From: JAGDMS01 sp050015455 | GTDB taxonomy: Bacteria > Desulfobacterota > Binatia > HRBIN30 | DNA length: 64,000 nt | Assembly: GCA_050015455.1 (NCBI GenBank) | Contig: JBEKBJ010000017.1 | Coordinates: 1-64,000 of the forward strand | Direction: 5' to 3' | Shown here: positions 16,909 through 25,146 of the stretch, in pieces | Position numbering within the stretch: position 1 is the stretch's first letter | How the letters are laid out: every line of letters starts with the position of its first letter | Notes under the pieces: model-generated | Told to the model about the DNA's origin: nothing | Seen by the model: only the letters and a program-made list of their open reading frames with translations | The model's database searches: none | Made by a program: the position numbers and the translations under genes

Positions 16909-18453
16909 TTAGCGGAAAACCGGCGGCAGGAGCTGTAGATAGTCCTTGCCGGTTATGCCGCCAGCACACATAAATGCAGAGTGCACAGCTCCCTCGATGC
17001 CGCCTTCGTTGATACGCTTCCCGTAGGTATCACCGGCAAAATACAATCCCTCAACAGTGGGGCATTTGACATCAACCCACTCGTCCTCCGGATGTCTCCA
17101 AAGGATACATGTATCGCCAACCGTAAACAGCATCCATTCCAGCGATTCTCGCCAGCCCCGAAAGGCAGTATCCACAAATTTCAACATGCGGTCGATAACT
17201 ATATTCACTTTTTTCTTATCATGGGCTTCGCTATCCAGGATGCTGCTGGCCATACCCATCAGGTGCTTACCTTCAGGCGCGCTGGAAGGCGCAATAGCCG
17301 ACATAGCCACGATATCCAGCGGTACGTTACCCCTGAAGAGCCCTTCGCTCTCGGGGATCAACATCGAGGTATGGTAGAAAGCCCTAGGATCCACCTTGAG
17401 CTCGCAGAACCCATTCAGCGGTTTAGTCATGCCTAACTGGCCGGCGACCATCGATGTATGAATTATGTTCTTACTTAATCTGACAAAATCCGACGGCAGT
17501 AAATTCTCCGGGATAAGTCTCAACAAAACCTTGGGCGGTACCGTGCAGATTACCGTCGGAGATTCTATGTCCACGGTTTTGCCGTCGATTTCAGCCACGA
17601 CACCAGACACCCCGCCATTGCGAATGATAACCTCTTTAACCACGGCATTGGTAAGAATATCCCCTCCAGCGTCCTTGACCGCAGTAGCAAAACCCTCGGT
17701 AATGAATCGATGGCCGGGCGCCCCGGCGAAACCCCAGGAACCATTGGTTATATGCACCCCGGTCTCCTGGACTTGCAGAAATACCTTCAGGTTCTCTCCC
17801 GCAGAGTTCAACGCCGGGTCATTGATGATCGTCTGGAAAGTCCCCATGGCATAGTGGAATTCTTGAGCCAGTTCACTTCGAGTTATTCCTTCTACCCAGT
17901 CCTTCAAGGTCACATGGTCCAATTTCTCAGCCTCAGCTATCGTGCGCACCTGGAACTTCCGTTTGTGAACCTTCACCATCTCAGCGTAATCTTCATCGCT
18001 CATCCAACCATATTTGTTTCTTCTGCCGAGGATATGAGGCTTCCAGGCATGGTCATACCAGACAAAGCCTTGATTGGGATAGAAAATCGAAGCCTTGTTA
18101 AACAGCGCCAGAGCTTGGCTTACACGCCCCCGGTTGGTAAACCAGGCACCCCGGCCTCCTGCTTCGAGGACATATCCATCAAGCATTTTCTTTTTTATAA
18201 GAGTGGATAGATCCGGTTCCGTCCGATCGCTGACCCAGGAATGGGCAGATAGCGCCAGCGTTTTACGAAATTGGTCGGCATCGCGAATACCTTCACCGCG
18301 GAACGATGTCGCCCGCCCCCCAATCTGCGACGAAGCCTCCAGAATGAGAACTTTCCTATGATCCATGTTTGATAAGAGAGCGCCGGCAGCCGAACCGGCT
18401 ATCCCGCAACCGACAATAATGACATCATAGTTGTCTGAAATTTCTGAGGTCAT
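16909..18453 (-). CDS. FAD-dependent oxidoreductase, phytoene desaturase/retinol reductase-like
   Basis: A 514-aa flavoprotein with an N-terminal dinucleotide-binding site (VIIVGCGIAGSAAG, 12-24), LEASSQIGGRATSF, and the C-terminal FAD contact YFAGDTYG followed by NEGGIEGAVHSA. This arrangement is shared by phytoene-desaturase-like and retinol-saturase-like enzymes, which act on hydrophobic polyene or isoprenoid substrates. The gene is clearly more AT-rich than its surroundings (22 of 60 G+C in 17461-17520) and uses many codons rare elsewhere in the window. Transposase fragments lie on both sides. No carotenoid genes are adjacent. Likely horizontally acquired. Confidence 0.78.
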   Translation of the reverse strand: MTSEISDNYDVIIVGCGIAGSAAGALLSNMDHRKVLILEASSQIGGRATSFRGEGIRDADQFRKTLALSAHSWVSDRTEPDLSTLIKKKMLDGYVLEAGGRGAWFTNRGRVSQALALFNKASIFYPNQGFVWYDHAWKPHILGRRNKYGWMSDEDYAEMVKVHKRKFQVRTIAEAEKLDHVTLKDWVEGITRSELAQEFHYAMGTFQTIINDPALNSAGENLKVFLQVQETGVHITNGSWGFAGAPGHRFITEGFATAVKDAGGDILTNAVVKEVIIRNGGVSGVVAEIDGKTVDIESPTVICTVPPKVLLRLIPENLLPSDFVRLSKNIIHTSMVAGQLGMTKPLNGFCELKVDPRAFYHTSMLIPESEGLFRGNVPLDIVAMSAIAPSSAPEGKHLMGMASSILDSEAHDKKKVNIVIDRMLKFVDTAFRGWRESLEWMLFTVGDTCILWRHPEDEWVDVKCPTVEGLYFAGDTYGKRINEGGIEGAVHSAFMCAGGITGKDYLQLLPPVFR

Positions 18454-18570
18454 ATTTTCTCCATATTTGTGTGACCGTCTTCGGACAAGTCAGAACAAGG
18501 CGTGACAAGCAATCCGTCGTGCTCGACGCGGGCGTCGTGGCGGGCTCGGCCTCATAGCAGCCGCTATTTC

Positions 18571-18831
18571 TTAGGCCGCGCCACGCTCATTGCTGACCTC
18601 GGCGCACTCGTACAAGGCCTCAGGGGCGATGTCCCCACCGTTCGGCCAAGCAATCGTCCAGCCATCGAGGAAAAATCGCCGAAAGTACTTGAGGTCCTTC
18701 AGCGGCTCGAAAACGGGCCCCTTCAGCCACCGTCGAAAGTCGATCGTCTTTTCCGAGTTGTCATCGAAGGTCACGTGAATCCGATAGCCGCCTCGGTATT
18801 CGGCCTTGATCACGCATGGAATCCCGTTCAT
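18571..18831 (-). CDS. DUF2442-type small protein
   Basis: About 86 aa from the ATG at 18831 (MNGIPCVIKAEYRGGYRIHV). It shows the DUF2442 pattern: a YRIHVTFDDNSEKTIDFRRW strand pair, VFEPLKDLKYFRRF, then TIAWPNGGDIAPEALYE. Such proteins usually sit beside DUF4160 and resemble small toxin-antitoxin-like cassettes, though no activity is established. Its reading frame is open upstream to 18927 and joins, past one amber codon, the DUF4160 frame. The two domains may therefore once have been one polypeptide or overlapping genes. Confidence 0.65.
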   Translation of the reverse strand: MNGIPCVIKAEYRGGYRIHVTFDDNSEKTIDFRRWLKGPVFEPLKDLKYFRRFFLDGWTIAWPNGGDIAPEALYECAEVSNERGAA

Positions 18832-18879
18832 GACGCCCTCTCTACCGTAACGGCTCAATAGTTTCGAGCGGCTTGCCGC

Positions 18880-19101
18880 CTTCATGCGCTGCCAGTTCGC
18901 GCGGATGTCCGCCTCATGCTGTTTCGCCTACTGCCTGATAAGGCGCAGCGCTGTCTTGGAGCTGATGTTGCCTACCACCATCCGACCGGTGAGATCGAAC
19001 TTGCCTCGCTGGCCCTGGTACTCAGCGTGAAAGTGCACTGGTTCGTGGTCACTGTAGAACATCCGAATCACGATTCCGAAGAAGATCGAGATCGCTGGCA
19101 T
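18880..19101 (-). pseudogene. DUF4160 gene interrupted by an amber codon
   Basis: From the ATG at 19101 the frame reads MPAISIFFGIVIRMFYSDHE, then HFHAEYQGQ, then KTALRLIRQ, a clear DUF4160 pattern. TAG at 18928-18930 then stops it exactly where the family has a Trp (RQW-A). Beyond it, in the same frame, AKQHEADIRANWQRMKA is the normal family C-terminus. A single TGG-to-TAG change explains the break. The remaining 57 residues may or may not fold. Confidence 0.65.
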
Positions 19102-19138
19102 ACTGCCATGCTACCCCAGATCGCCCAACAGGCCTAAT

Positions 19139-19405
19139 GAGCTTGTAGAAAAACTCGGTGGCTATCCTCGGTGGACACCCAAAACCGGCCAGTCGTCGAC
19201 ACCTGCGAACCGGCCAGTCGCAGGGCTTCACTTTGGGGTGAAAGCCCTGCGCTGGCCTCGATTTGCAGCTTTTGGCACCACTCGGCCGGATCGAAGGTGT
19301 CCATTGAGGGTGGCTATTTGCAAATGCTGCTGCCGTCATCGCTACGCCACCGGCCCGATTCCTACCACCGGGTCGGTCTGGGTCGGGACCGCCGAAGCCC
19401 GGCTG
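19139..19405. other. Non-coding remnant between the DUF4160 and transposase fragments
   Basis: No gene is supported. GAGCTTGTAGAAAAACTC at 19139-19156 resembles the terminal motif of some insertion sequences and could be the outer end of the element whose transposase start is at 19516. This is a weak inference. Confidence 0.25.
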
Positions 19406-19516
19406 TTCTACGATCTCGTTGAGCGCGTACTCGAACGAGCCGGGCACGATCTGATCCGCATAGCTCAGCGGAATCCACTTGTCCTGCTTCAGGTTGTACG
19501 GCTTGTACCGCGCCAT
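19406..19516 (-). pseudogene. Transposase N-terminal remnant (IS1182-like), right copy
   Basis: The frame opens with MARYKPYNLKQDKWIPLSYA and continues DQIVPGSFEYALNEIVE, the N-terminus of IS1182-type transposases (usually more than 400 aa). It then loses all similarity, so only about 37 residues remain. Its DNA at 19417-19450 equals 16811-16844 exactly, in the same orientation. Confidence 0.65.
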
Positions 19517-19715
19517 CCGCCGCTCCCAACCACATCAGCCGCCCGGGCATCGTGCGACACCCGCGAGACCTTGATTTACCTGGGTGCGCGGACTTTTTCT
19601 ACATCCTCAACGCTATGCCGATGAGCCGTCGCGGGCGAACCGGGGCGACGCGGCTGGTACGGGCCGCATCATGCCCGCGGGCCGATCGAGCGCCGGGTTC
19701 GGCGATCTATGCCGG

Positions 19716-19802
19716 TCACTTCGGATATCTTGTCGCATCCAGCGCCACAGCCAGAAACACAAGCGACACAGCAACCAGAAGAATGGCGATCACGGTCTCC
19801 AT
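19716..19802 (-). CDS. Tiny membrane peptide, 28 aa
   Basis: METVIAILLVAVSLVFLAVA followed by LDATRYPK: a single hydrophobic helix with a short polar tail. It starts about 5 bp after the stop of the amber-interrupted membrane gene. Pairs of a helical small protein and a tiny membrane peptide recur in proteobacterial genomes, often near defence or toxin loci. Function unknown. Confidence 0.45.
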   Translation of the reverse strand: METVIAILLVAVSLVFLAVALDATRYPK

Positions 19803-19806
19803 ATGG

Positions 19807-20034
19807 TCACAACCCTCGCAGGGCTTGGATCTGTCGTTCAATCCGGCGATGCAGTAGCGCGATGCCGGCAGTAATGGCAAGCACAGCGAGACAACCCCCA
19901 ACCAGAAGCTGAAGGGTCGTGCTGGTGGCATTGGAGATTAGCCACCCGAACAAGCTGATATCCGTGACTACCATCACGCCGAGCCAGAACTTGAGATACG
20001 CGATCTACTCCTTGGCGACATCCAGCTCCGACAT
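19807..20034 (-). pseudogene. Small two-helix membrane protein interrupted by an amber codon
   Basis: From the ATG at 20034 the frame reads MSELDVAKE, then TAG, then IAYLKFWLGVMVVTDISLFG and LLVGGCLAVLAITAGIALLH, ending RRIERQIQALRGL. Without the stop this is a 75-residue protein of a familiar small family, with a coiled start and two membrane helices. The amber codon replaces a charged or Gln codon at position 10, so it is one substitution away from intact. Confidence 0.55.
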
Positions 20035-20230
20035 GTCCGACTCCGGATGCGAGCATAGCACGAGTCGCACGAGAATGCCGACCGGACGGTGGTACGGTGG
20101 TCACTGCAGCTCGTTTCTCTATTGCGAAGTCGCCGAACGTCATGCCGCTCAGGCGCGGCGCGCTTTTCGCCGCCGCCTGGAGCAGCGAGTTAGAGGGCTG
20201 CCCCAAACGGCACCGTTTCTCCTCATGATA

Positions 20231-21295
20231 CTACGACGCTGACAGATCCGCGGGACGAAGTGCTTGGAGAACTCGTTCCGAACGCGGGACCGTCTCGATT
20301 TGCTCATCCGGCTTTACCATTCTCCGTTCAAACAGCGCGAACGGCAACGGAAGGGCGCCCGTGAAACGTGGGTGCAGATAGAGCACAGGCTGGCACGGGC
20401 AGCTGAGCCCCACCTCCGGGTAGGCCAGCACACCGGCGCATACTGGTTCGCTGGCTCTTCCATTGATGAACTCGCCTCCCAGGCCGTCACCACCATCTCC
20501 GAAGAGGGCACGATCGAAATCGTGAAGCGTCGCACCGAAGCGCCCGTCGATTGCAACTATCCGCGGGTACGGCGAATCGCGAACTTGCCTCCGCTTGCGT
20601 TTCACGGCGCGCCGAATCCTGGAAATCGCGTCGCTCCAGTAGGCGAGCCACGGACCGCCAGCAATCGCTGGCTGATCGGCGCTAGCTGCAAGCAGCTTGA
20701 GTCGGATCATGCCGCCGCCAAACGGCTCCTCGATATCGCGCCGGTCTCGCTCGTGTTGCGGTGGGGGGATCCTCATGAGCTGTCGTACCAGCCGTTTGAA
20801 CTCACGCTTTGACTGAGCGGGACCGATCTCAGGTAGCTCAGATATCCAGACACCCCACGCGACAGGCACCGCGTCGTGAACTATTTTCTCTAAGGGGTCG
20901 ACGTGCTGCCGGCTCTTCTCGTAGGCCGACAGGAACTCCGGGGACGTTGCATCCACAATCAGCGCCCGATCAGCAAACCACGCAAGAAAATCGGGCCTGC
21001 GTCCAGACGCTGTCGTCTTCTCCCTTTCGAGCCTGGCCCCGACAGCTTGAAGTGTCCTTGCTACGATCAGCTCGAAGAAAGCTGTCTGCCATCTGCTCTC
21101 AAGGTCGCGGCAAACGGACGTGCGCCATTCAGCCGGGAGCTGAGCCAGATTAAACTTCAGAAATCGGCGTGCCTCACGGGCGCGCGGCGCTGTGGACCTT
21201 GCAAGCCAATCCAGAAGTCCTTCGCTTGGAGGCGAGGGCGTACTGTCAGGAATGGCCGGTTCCTGAAGCCAACGAAATGTGACCGTATCTGTCAT
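20231..21295 (-). CDS. Hypothetical protein with a possible PD-(D/E)xK-like nuclease core, 354 aa
   Basis: I do not know this family by name. Residues about 70-115 run WQTAFFELIVARTLQAVGAR, then GRRPDFLAWFADRALIVDAT: a helix with E, then PDF, a strand and VDAT. This order recalls restriction-endonuclease-like folds, where the last position is usually E-x-K/T. The rest is Arg-rich and contains a basic stretch (RRAVKRKRRQ) fit for nucleic-acid binding. A nested palindrome lies 50-100 bp upstream at 21345-21391. It is an orphan in a decayed region and may be a defence or element-borne gene. Confidence 0.55.
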   Translation of the reverse strand: MTDTVTFRWLQEPAIPDSTPSPPSEGLLDWLARSTAPRAREARRFLKFNLAQLPAEWRTSVCRDLESRWQTAFFELIVARTLQAVGARLEREKTTASGRRPDFLAWFADRALIVDATSPEFLSAYEKSRQHVDPLEKIVHDAVPVAWGVWISELPEIGPAQSKREFKRLVRQLMRIPPPQHERDRRDIEEPFGGGMIRLKLLAASADQPAIAGGPWLAYWSDAISRIRRAVKRKRRQVRDSPYPRIVAIDGRFGATLHDFDRALFGDGGDGLGGEFINGRASEPVCAGVLAYPEVGLSCPCQPVLYLHPRFTGALPLPFALFERRMVKPDEQIETVPRSERVLQALRPADLSAS

Positions 21296-21754
21296 GCCTG
21301 CTGTGCTCGACGTGCCCTCTAACCTTAAAGGGTTCTTCCGTCACCCGGCCGCACGGACATCACGCGAGTGGAGCGGTCGCTCCACGGCCGGATGGCGAAA
21401 AGGCCCCGTTGAACTGAACCGCTGCCCATCACAGTTGGTGTCTAAAACCTATGGGGCTTGTATCGTATTTTACGGTTGTCGGGCAAGCGCGCTGTGGGCC
21501 TGTGGACGGATGAAGCGTGGCTCAAAAGGGCAGACAGCTTGGTGGTGCGGGCGTGTGGAGAGGCCGCCGCTGCGGGGAACCCTTCCCTATCGGTTCATGG
21601 GCAGGAGCCGCCGTCTTTCCGATCATCCCGGGTAGCGGCCCTCCCTTGGCCGCGTATCGAGGGACTGGCGGCGTCTCGAAGCCTGTCCTGAGCCGCGTCG
21701 AAGGGGGCGCCCGCTGGATCGACCGTCTCGTCCGGAAGAGGGGAAGAAATGATT
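21296..21754. other. 460-bp gap with nested palindrome and dispersed repeat
   Basis: No gene is supported. It contains the perfect palindrome GTGGAGCG-GT-CGCTCCAC at 21368-21385, enclosed by CCGGCCG (21345-21351) and CGGCCGG (21385-21391). A copy of the dispersed word TCCTGAGC-N-GTCGAAGGG lies near 21684-21707. Confidence 0.5.
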
Positions 21755-23089
21755 TCAGTCCGGCACGCGCTCGACGGCGCGCTTGAACTCGCGGTGCCAG
21801 TTGGTCACAGTGCCGAACTGCTTCACGTAGGCGTCCAACCCGACGAGCGCGCGCGCCAGAAAGACGCGGTGGCCCGGCGCTTTGAATAGGCGGTTTTCAA
21901 AGCCGATGCTCGCCACCTGCATCGCGATCTCCACTGAGTTGAAGTCGCGCGGATTGAACGGGCGGTCCTTCAACACCGGGCCGAAAATCAGATACATGAT
22001 GCGGACCAATGGCTCCGGGTTGTCACCACGATCGAGATACCCCAAGCGTACGAAGCACTCCGCCATCGTCGCCTCATCGCGCACCAGGATAGCCTTCGCC
22101 AAGCCGTGATAAGCCTTGCGGATGGCTTCCGGGAAGATCCGGATCGATCCGAAATCGAGGATCGCCAGCTTCGGATGGTAGGTGACCAGGTAGTTGCCCG
22201 GATGCGGATCGGTGTGCAGCATGCCGAACTCGAAGATCTGGCGCCAGAGCACGCGGAAGTACTTGACCGCCACCCAGTCCTTGAGTGACTGGTCGACGCC
22301 GGGGCCGAGGATCTCTTTGAACGCATAGCCTTCCAGCAAGCTCATGGTGAGCACGCGCCGCGAAGAGAAATCGGGGTAGACATCGGGGATGAGCACCTCG
22401 TCGTCGTCGCGGAACATTTTCTGGAACAGCGCGATGTTCTTGGCCTCATTGACGTAGTCGATCTCTTCGTGCAGGCGCTCTTCGAGCTCGCGGTAGACGT
22501 CGGACTGATCGATCTTCTGCCGCATGACATCGCGGCCGATCATGGTGAATGTCTGCAGCAGGGCTTTGAGGTTCTGCAGGTCCTGGTTCACCGTTTCTTC
22601 CACGCCAGGGTATTGCACCTTCACCACAACTTCCTCGCCGCTCGGCAGCCGGGCTTTGTGCACCTGGCCAAGGGAAGCGGCGGCAAAGGCTTCCTCATCG
22701 AAGGACGCAAACAGCTCGTCCGGGGGCGCGCCGAGCTCACGGGTGATCTGCTTGCGGATGAGAGCATAGTCCATCGGCGGCACCGACGACTGTACCACCG
22801 AGAGCACCTGCAGGGCCTCGGTGGGAAGAATGTCGTCCCGCATGGACAGCATCTGCACCAGCTTCATGAAGGCGCCGCGCAGCTCCTTCGAGCGCTCGAC
22901 GGTCTTCATGGCGTTCTTGATATGCGTGTCGAGCAGCGCTTTTTCGCGACTACCGGCCGAACGGAAGGGCCAGCGCAGCGCTTGCCAGACGTAGCTGGAC
23001 CCCACCGAGGTGGCGAGCTCGCCCACCTTCAGCACCCGCCGGGCACGGCCGCGGGTAATATTGCTGCGCGATTTCGAAGAGGTTGTCAC
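21755..23089 (-). CDS. ABC1/UbiB-family atypical kinase
   Basis: About 444 aa. It has the family ATP-site features: KxGQ-like LMKLVQMLS early on, the Ala-rich loop AAASLGQVHKA in place of a normal glycine loop, VVVKVQYPGV with the lysine, HTDPHPGNYLV, and the metal-binding LDFGSIRIF. Family members support isoprenoid or quinone lipid metabolism. The start is uncertain: the GTG at 23089 gives MTTSSKSRSNITRGRARRVL, close to the family N-terminus, and another GTG lies at 23131 without an evident ribosome site. No ubiquinone gene is adjacent. Confidence 0.85.
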   Translation of the reverse strand: MTTSSKSRSNITRGRARRVLKVGELATSVGSSYVWQALRWPFRSAGSREKALLDTHIKNAMKTVERSKELRGAFMKLVQMLSMRDDILPTEALQVLSVVQSSVPPMDYALIRKQITRELGAPPDELFASFDEEAFAAASLGQVHKARLPSGEEVVVKVQYPGVEETVNQDLQNLKALLQTFTMIGRDVMRQKIDQSDVYRELEERLHEEIDYVNEAKNIALFQKMFRDDDEVLIPDVYPDFSSRRVLTMSLLEGYAFKEILGPGVDQSLKDWVAVKYFRVLWRQIFEFGMLHTDPHPGNYLVTYHPKLAILDFGSIRIFPEAIRKAYHGLAKAILVRDEATMAECFVRLGYLDRGDNPEPLVRIMYLIFGPVLKDRPFNPRDFNSVEIAMQVASIGFENRLFKAPGHRVFLARALVGLDAYVKQFGTVTNWHREFKRAVERVPD

Positions 23090-23292
23090 CGGGTCCGATC
23101 TTAATCGGCTGAGCGCTGCTTGTCGACGCACGAAGCGTCTTACCGCAGGAGACGGTGCCGAGCGGCTTGGGCGAAAGTGCTACTAGAAAGCCGGGGATGG
23201 CGAGCATCCCGGCTGAATGAACACTCCGGCCGCAACCAGCTCCTTGACACGGCTTTCGCGAGCTTCCAAAAGGGGAACGAGGAGTGCGAGAC

Positions 23293-23511
23293 ATGGCACG
23301 CCACGATCGCAAGGGTGAGATGCACCGCCGCCGCGTGCGGCGGCAGAAGCTGGCGGAGCTGCGGCAACGGTATGCCGCGGCGAAGACGGAGGAGGAACGC
23401 GCGTCGCTGCTTGCCAAGCTGGCGCGCGTAGCGCCCACGCTCTCGCCGCAGCAATTCCTTGCCACCGTGAAAGCGCCTTCGAAGAGCGCCGGCACGGCTT
23501 CGCCTGCCTGA
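23293..23511 (+). CDS. Small basic conserved protein (DUF6800-like), 72 aa
   Basis: MARHDRKGEMHRRRVRRQKL, then AELRQRYAAAKTEEERASLL: an extremely basic N-terminus followed by one amphipathic helix and a Pro-containing tail. It matches the layout of a short family I know as DUF6800. The positive charge suggests RNA or ribosome binding, but no function is known. It is convergent with the SDR gene, which ends 7 bp beyond. Confidence 0.55.
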   Translation: MARHDRKGEMHRRRVRRQKLAELRQRYAAAKTEEERASLLAKLARVAPTLSPQQFLATVKAPSKSAGTASPA

Positions 23512-23517
23512 AAGGCG

Positions 23518-24420
23518 TCAGTCGAGATCTTCCCCGTTCATGCCGGCGTTCTTGCGCGCCGTCTTCATCAGCTCCGCAACCAGCGGGCCGATGCTGGCGG
23601 GGTCTTCGACGGGCTTGGCCCTGGGGCCGCGGTGCCAGCCCTCGGCAATTGCCAGCACGTGGCCGGAGGCCTCGAACACACGCCCGGTGATGTGTCGCGA
23701 TTCGGCGCTCGCCAGCCATGTGACGATCGGCGCGATCCAGCGTGGGTGCAGGCTCGCCTTGTCCTCTTCTGTGCCTTGGGCCATCCCGAGGTCCTCGGTC
23801 ATCCGTGTGAGCGCCCCAGGCGCCACGCAGTTCACCGTGATCCCGTAGCGGCCCAGCTCGCGTGCAGCGATGATGGTGAAGGCGGCGATGCCGGCCTTGG
23901 CAGCGCCGTAGTTGCTCTGGCCCGGGTTACCGTAGATGCCGGAGACCGAGGTGGTGTTGATGATGCGCGCGTCGACCGGTTTGCCGGCCTTCGTCTGATC
24001 GCGCCAATACCCGGCGGCGAAATGCGTCATCGCAAACGTTCCCTTCAGGTGCACCTTGATGACCCCGTCCCACTCCGCCTCGGTCATGTTGACGAGCATC
24101 CGATCGCGCAGGATGCCGGCGTTGTTCACCAGGACGTCCAGCTGCCCGTAGGTGTCGACGGCCTGCTGGATCATCCGCTGAGCCCCCGCCCAATCACTGA
24201 CATCGTCACCGTTGACGACCGCTTGGCCGCCGGCGGCCGTGATTTGCTGGACCACTTCCGAAGCCGGCCCCAGCGACTTGCCGGTCCCATCGCGCTCGCC
24301 GCCGAGATCATTGACGATCACCTTGGCACCGTGCGCGGCCAACATGAGCGCGTACTCCCGGCCGATGCCGCGCCCGGCACCGGTCACAATAACGACCCGA
24401 CCTTCACATAGTTTGCCCAT
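23518..24420 (-). CDS. Short-chain dehydrogenase/reductase
   Basis: A 300-aa classical SDR with NADP/NAD site TGAGRGIGREYA, NNAGILRD, TSVSGIYGNPG and catalytic YGAAKAG. Its length, the insertion VNDLGGERDGTGKS after the second strand, and the C-terminal segment around SRHITGRVFEASGHVLAIAE resemble the (3R)-hydroxyacyl-CoA dehydrogenase domain found with MaoC hydratases in peroxisomal-type beta-oxidation. It therefore probably oxidises a hydroxyacyl-CoA, but substrate is inference. Thiolase and acyl-CoA ligase genes elsewhere in the window fit such a pathway. Confidence 0.85.
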   Translation of the reverse strand: MGKLCEGRVVIVTGAGRGIGREYALMLAAHGAKVIVNDLGGERDGTGKSLGPASEVVQQITAAGGQAVVNGDDVSDWAGAQRMIQQAVDTYGQLDVLVNNAGILRDRMLVNMTEAEWDGVIKVHLKGTFAMTHFAAGYWRDQTKAGKPVDARIINTTSVSGIYGNPGQSNYGAAKAGIAAFTIIAARELGRYGITVNCVAPGALTRMTEDLGMAQGTEEDKASLHPRWIAPIVTWLASAESRHITGRVFEASGHVLAIAEGWHRGPRAKPVEDPASIGPLVAELMKTARKNAGMNGEDLD

Positions 24421-24558
24421 TGCGTGCTCCTCGTTGATTACCTTGGCGCGGGCGTTTGGCCCTCGCCCGTATGTGTCCGGCGGTTCGCTTACATTACTAC
24501 AGGCCGGGAATCAATCCACGCCCGGTCCCGGCCCCGGCATGAGCGTCAGGAGCGGGCG

Positions 24559-25029
24559 CTACTTCGTGCCGGTGACGGCCTGGAGTACCTGCTCCGGATG
24601 TGCTTCGGCGTTCGCGACCTTGGCCCAGTGCTTCTTCACGCGGCCGTCGGGACCGATCCACACCGTCGAGCGGATGACGCCCTTGGTTTTCTTGCCGTAC
24701 ATCACCTTCTCGCCGTAGGCTCCGTACTGCCGCATCACTTTGCGGTCGGGATCGGACAGCAACGTAAACGGCAGCTTGTACTTGGCGGCGAACTTCTGGT
24801 GCGAGGCCGCGTCGTCGGCCGACACGCCTAAGACCACGACATTCGCTTTCGCCAGATCCTTCCAGCCGTCGCGAAACCCGCAGGCTTCTTTGGTGCAGCC
24901 GGGCGTGTCGTCCTTGGGATAGAAGTAGAGGATTACGTCTTTGCCGGCTAGGTCTTTCAGCGAGACTTGCCTGCCGGCGGCGTCGGTGAGAGTGAAATCC
25001 GGTGCGGGCTTGCCTTCCTGAATTGCCAT
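24559..25029 (-). CDS. bcp: Thioredoxin-dependent thiol peroxidase (peroxiredoxin)
   Basis: A 156-aa atypical 2-Cys peroxiredoxin of the BCP/PrxQ group. The motif YPKDDTPGCTKEACGFRD places peroxidatic C45 and resolving C50 five residues apart. It reduces peroxides using thioredoxin. Length and all active-site residues are normal. It starts from an ATG at 25029 with GGAGG just upstream and is divergent from the sulfotransferase gene. Confidence 0.93.
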   Translation of the reverse strand: MAIQEGKPAPDFTLTDAAGRQVSLKDLAGKDVILYFYPKDDTPGCTKEACGFRDGWKDLAKANVVVLGVSADDAASHQKFAAKYKLPFTLLSDPDRKVMRQYGAYGEKVMYGKKTKGVIRSTVWIGPDGRVKKHWAKVANAEAHPEQVLQAVTGTK

Positions 25030-25146
25030 ATCGAGCCTCCTTACGGATCAGAGCCTGCCATACGCAGCGCGGCAATCAAGAGAGCCACCCCGGGCAAACT
25101 CTCCTTCCGATTGCCACGCCGGCGCCTCTCGTGGCATGGAAGCGAT

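Noticed and set aside
18928..20007. Amber codon recoding as an explanation for two interrupted genes
   Set aside because: TAG is used as a normal stop elsewhere, for example at the ends of cysQ and the sulfotransferase gene, so mutation is simpler.
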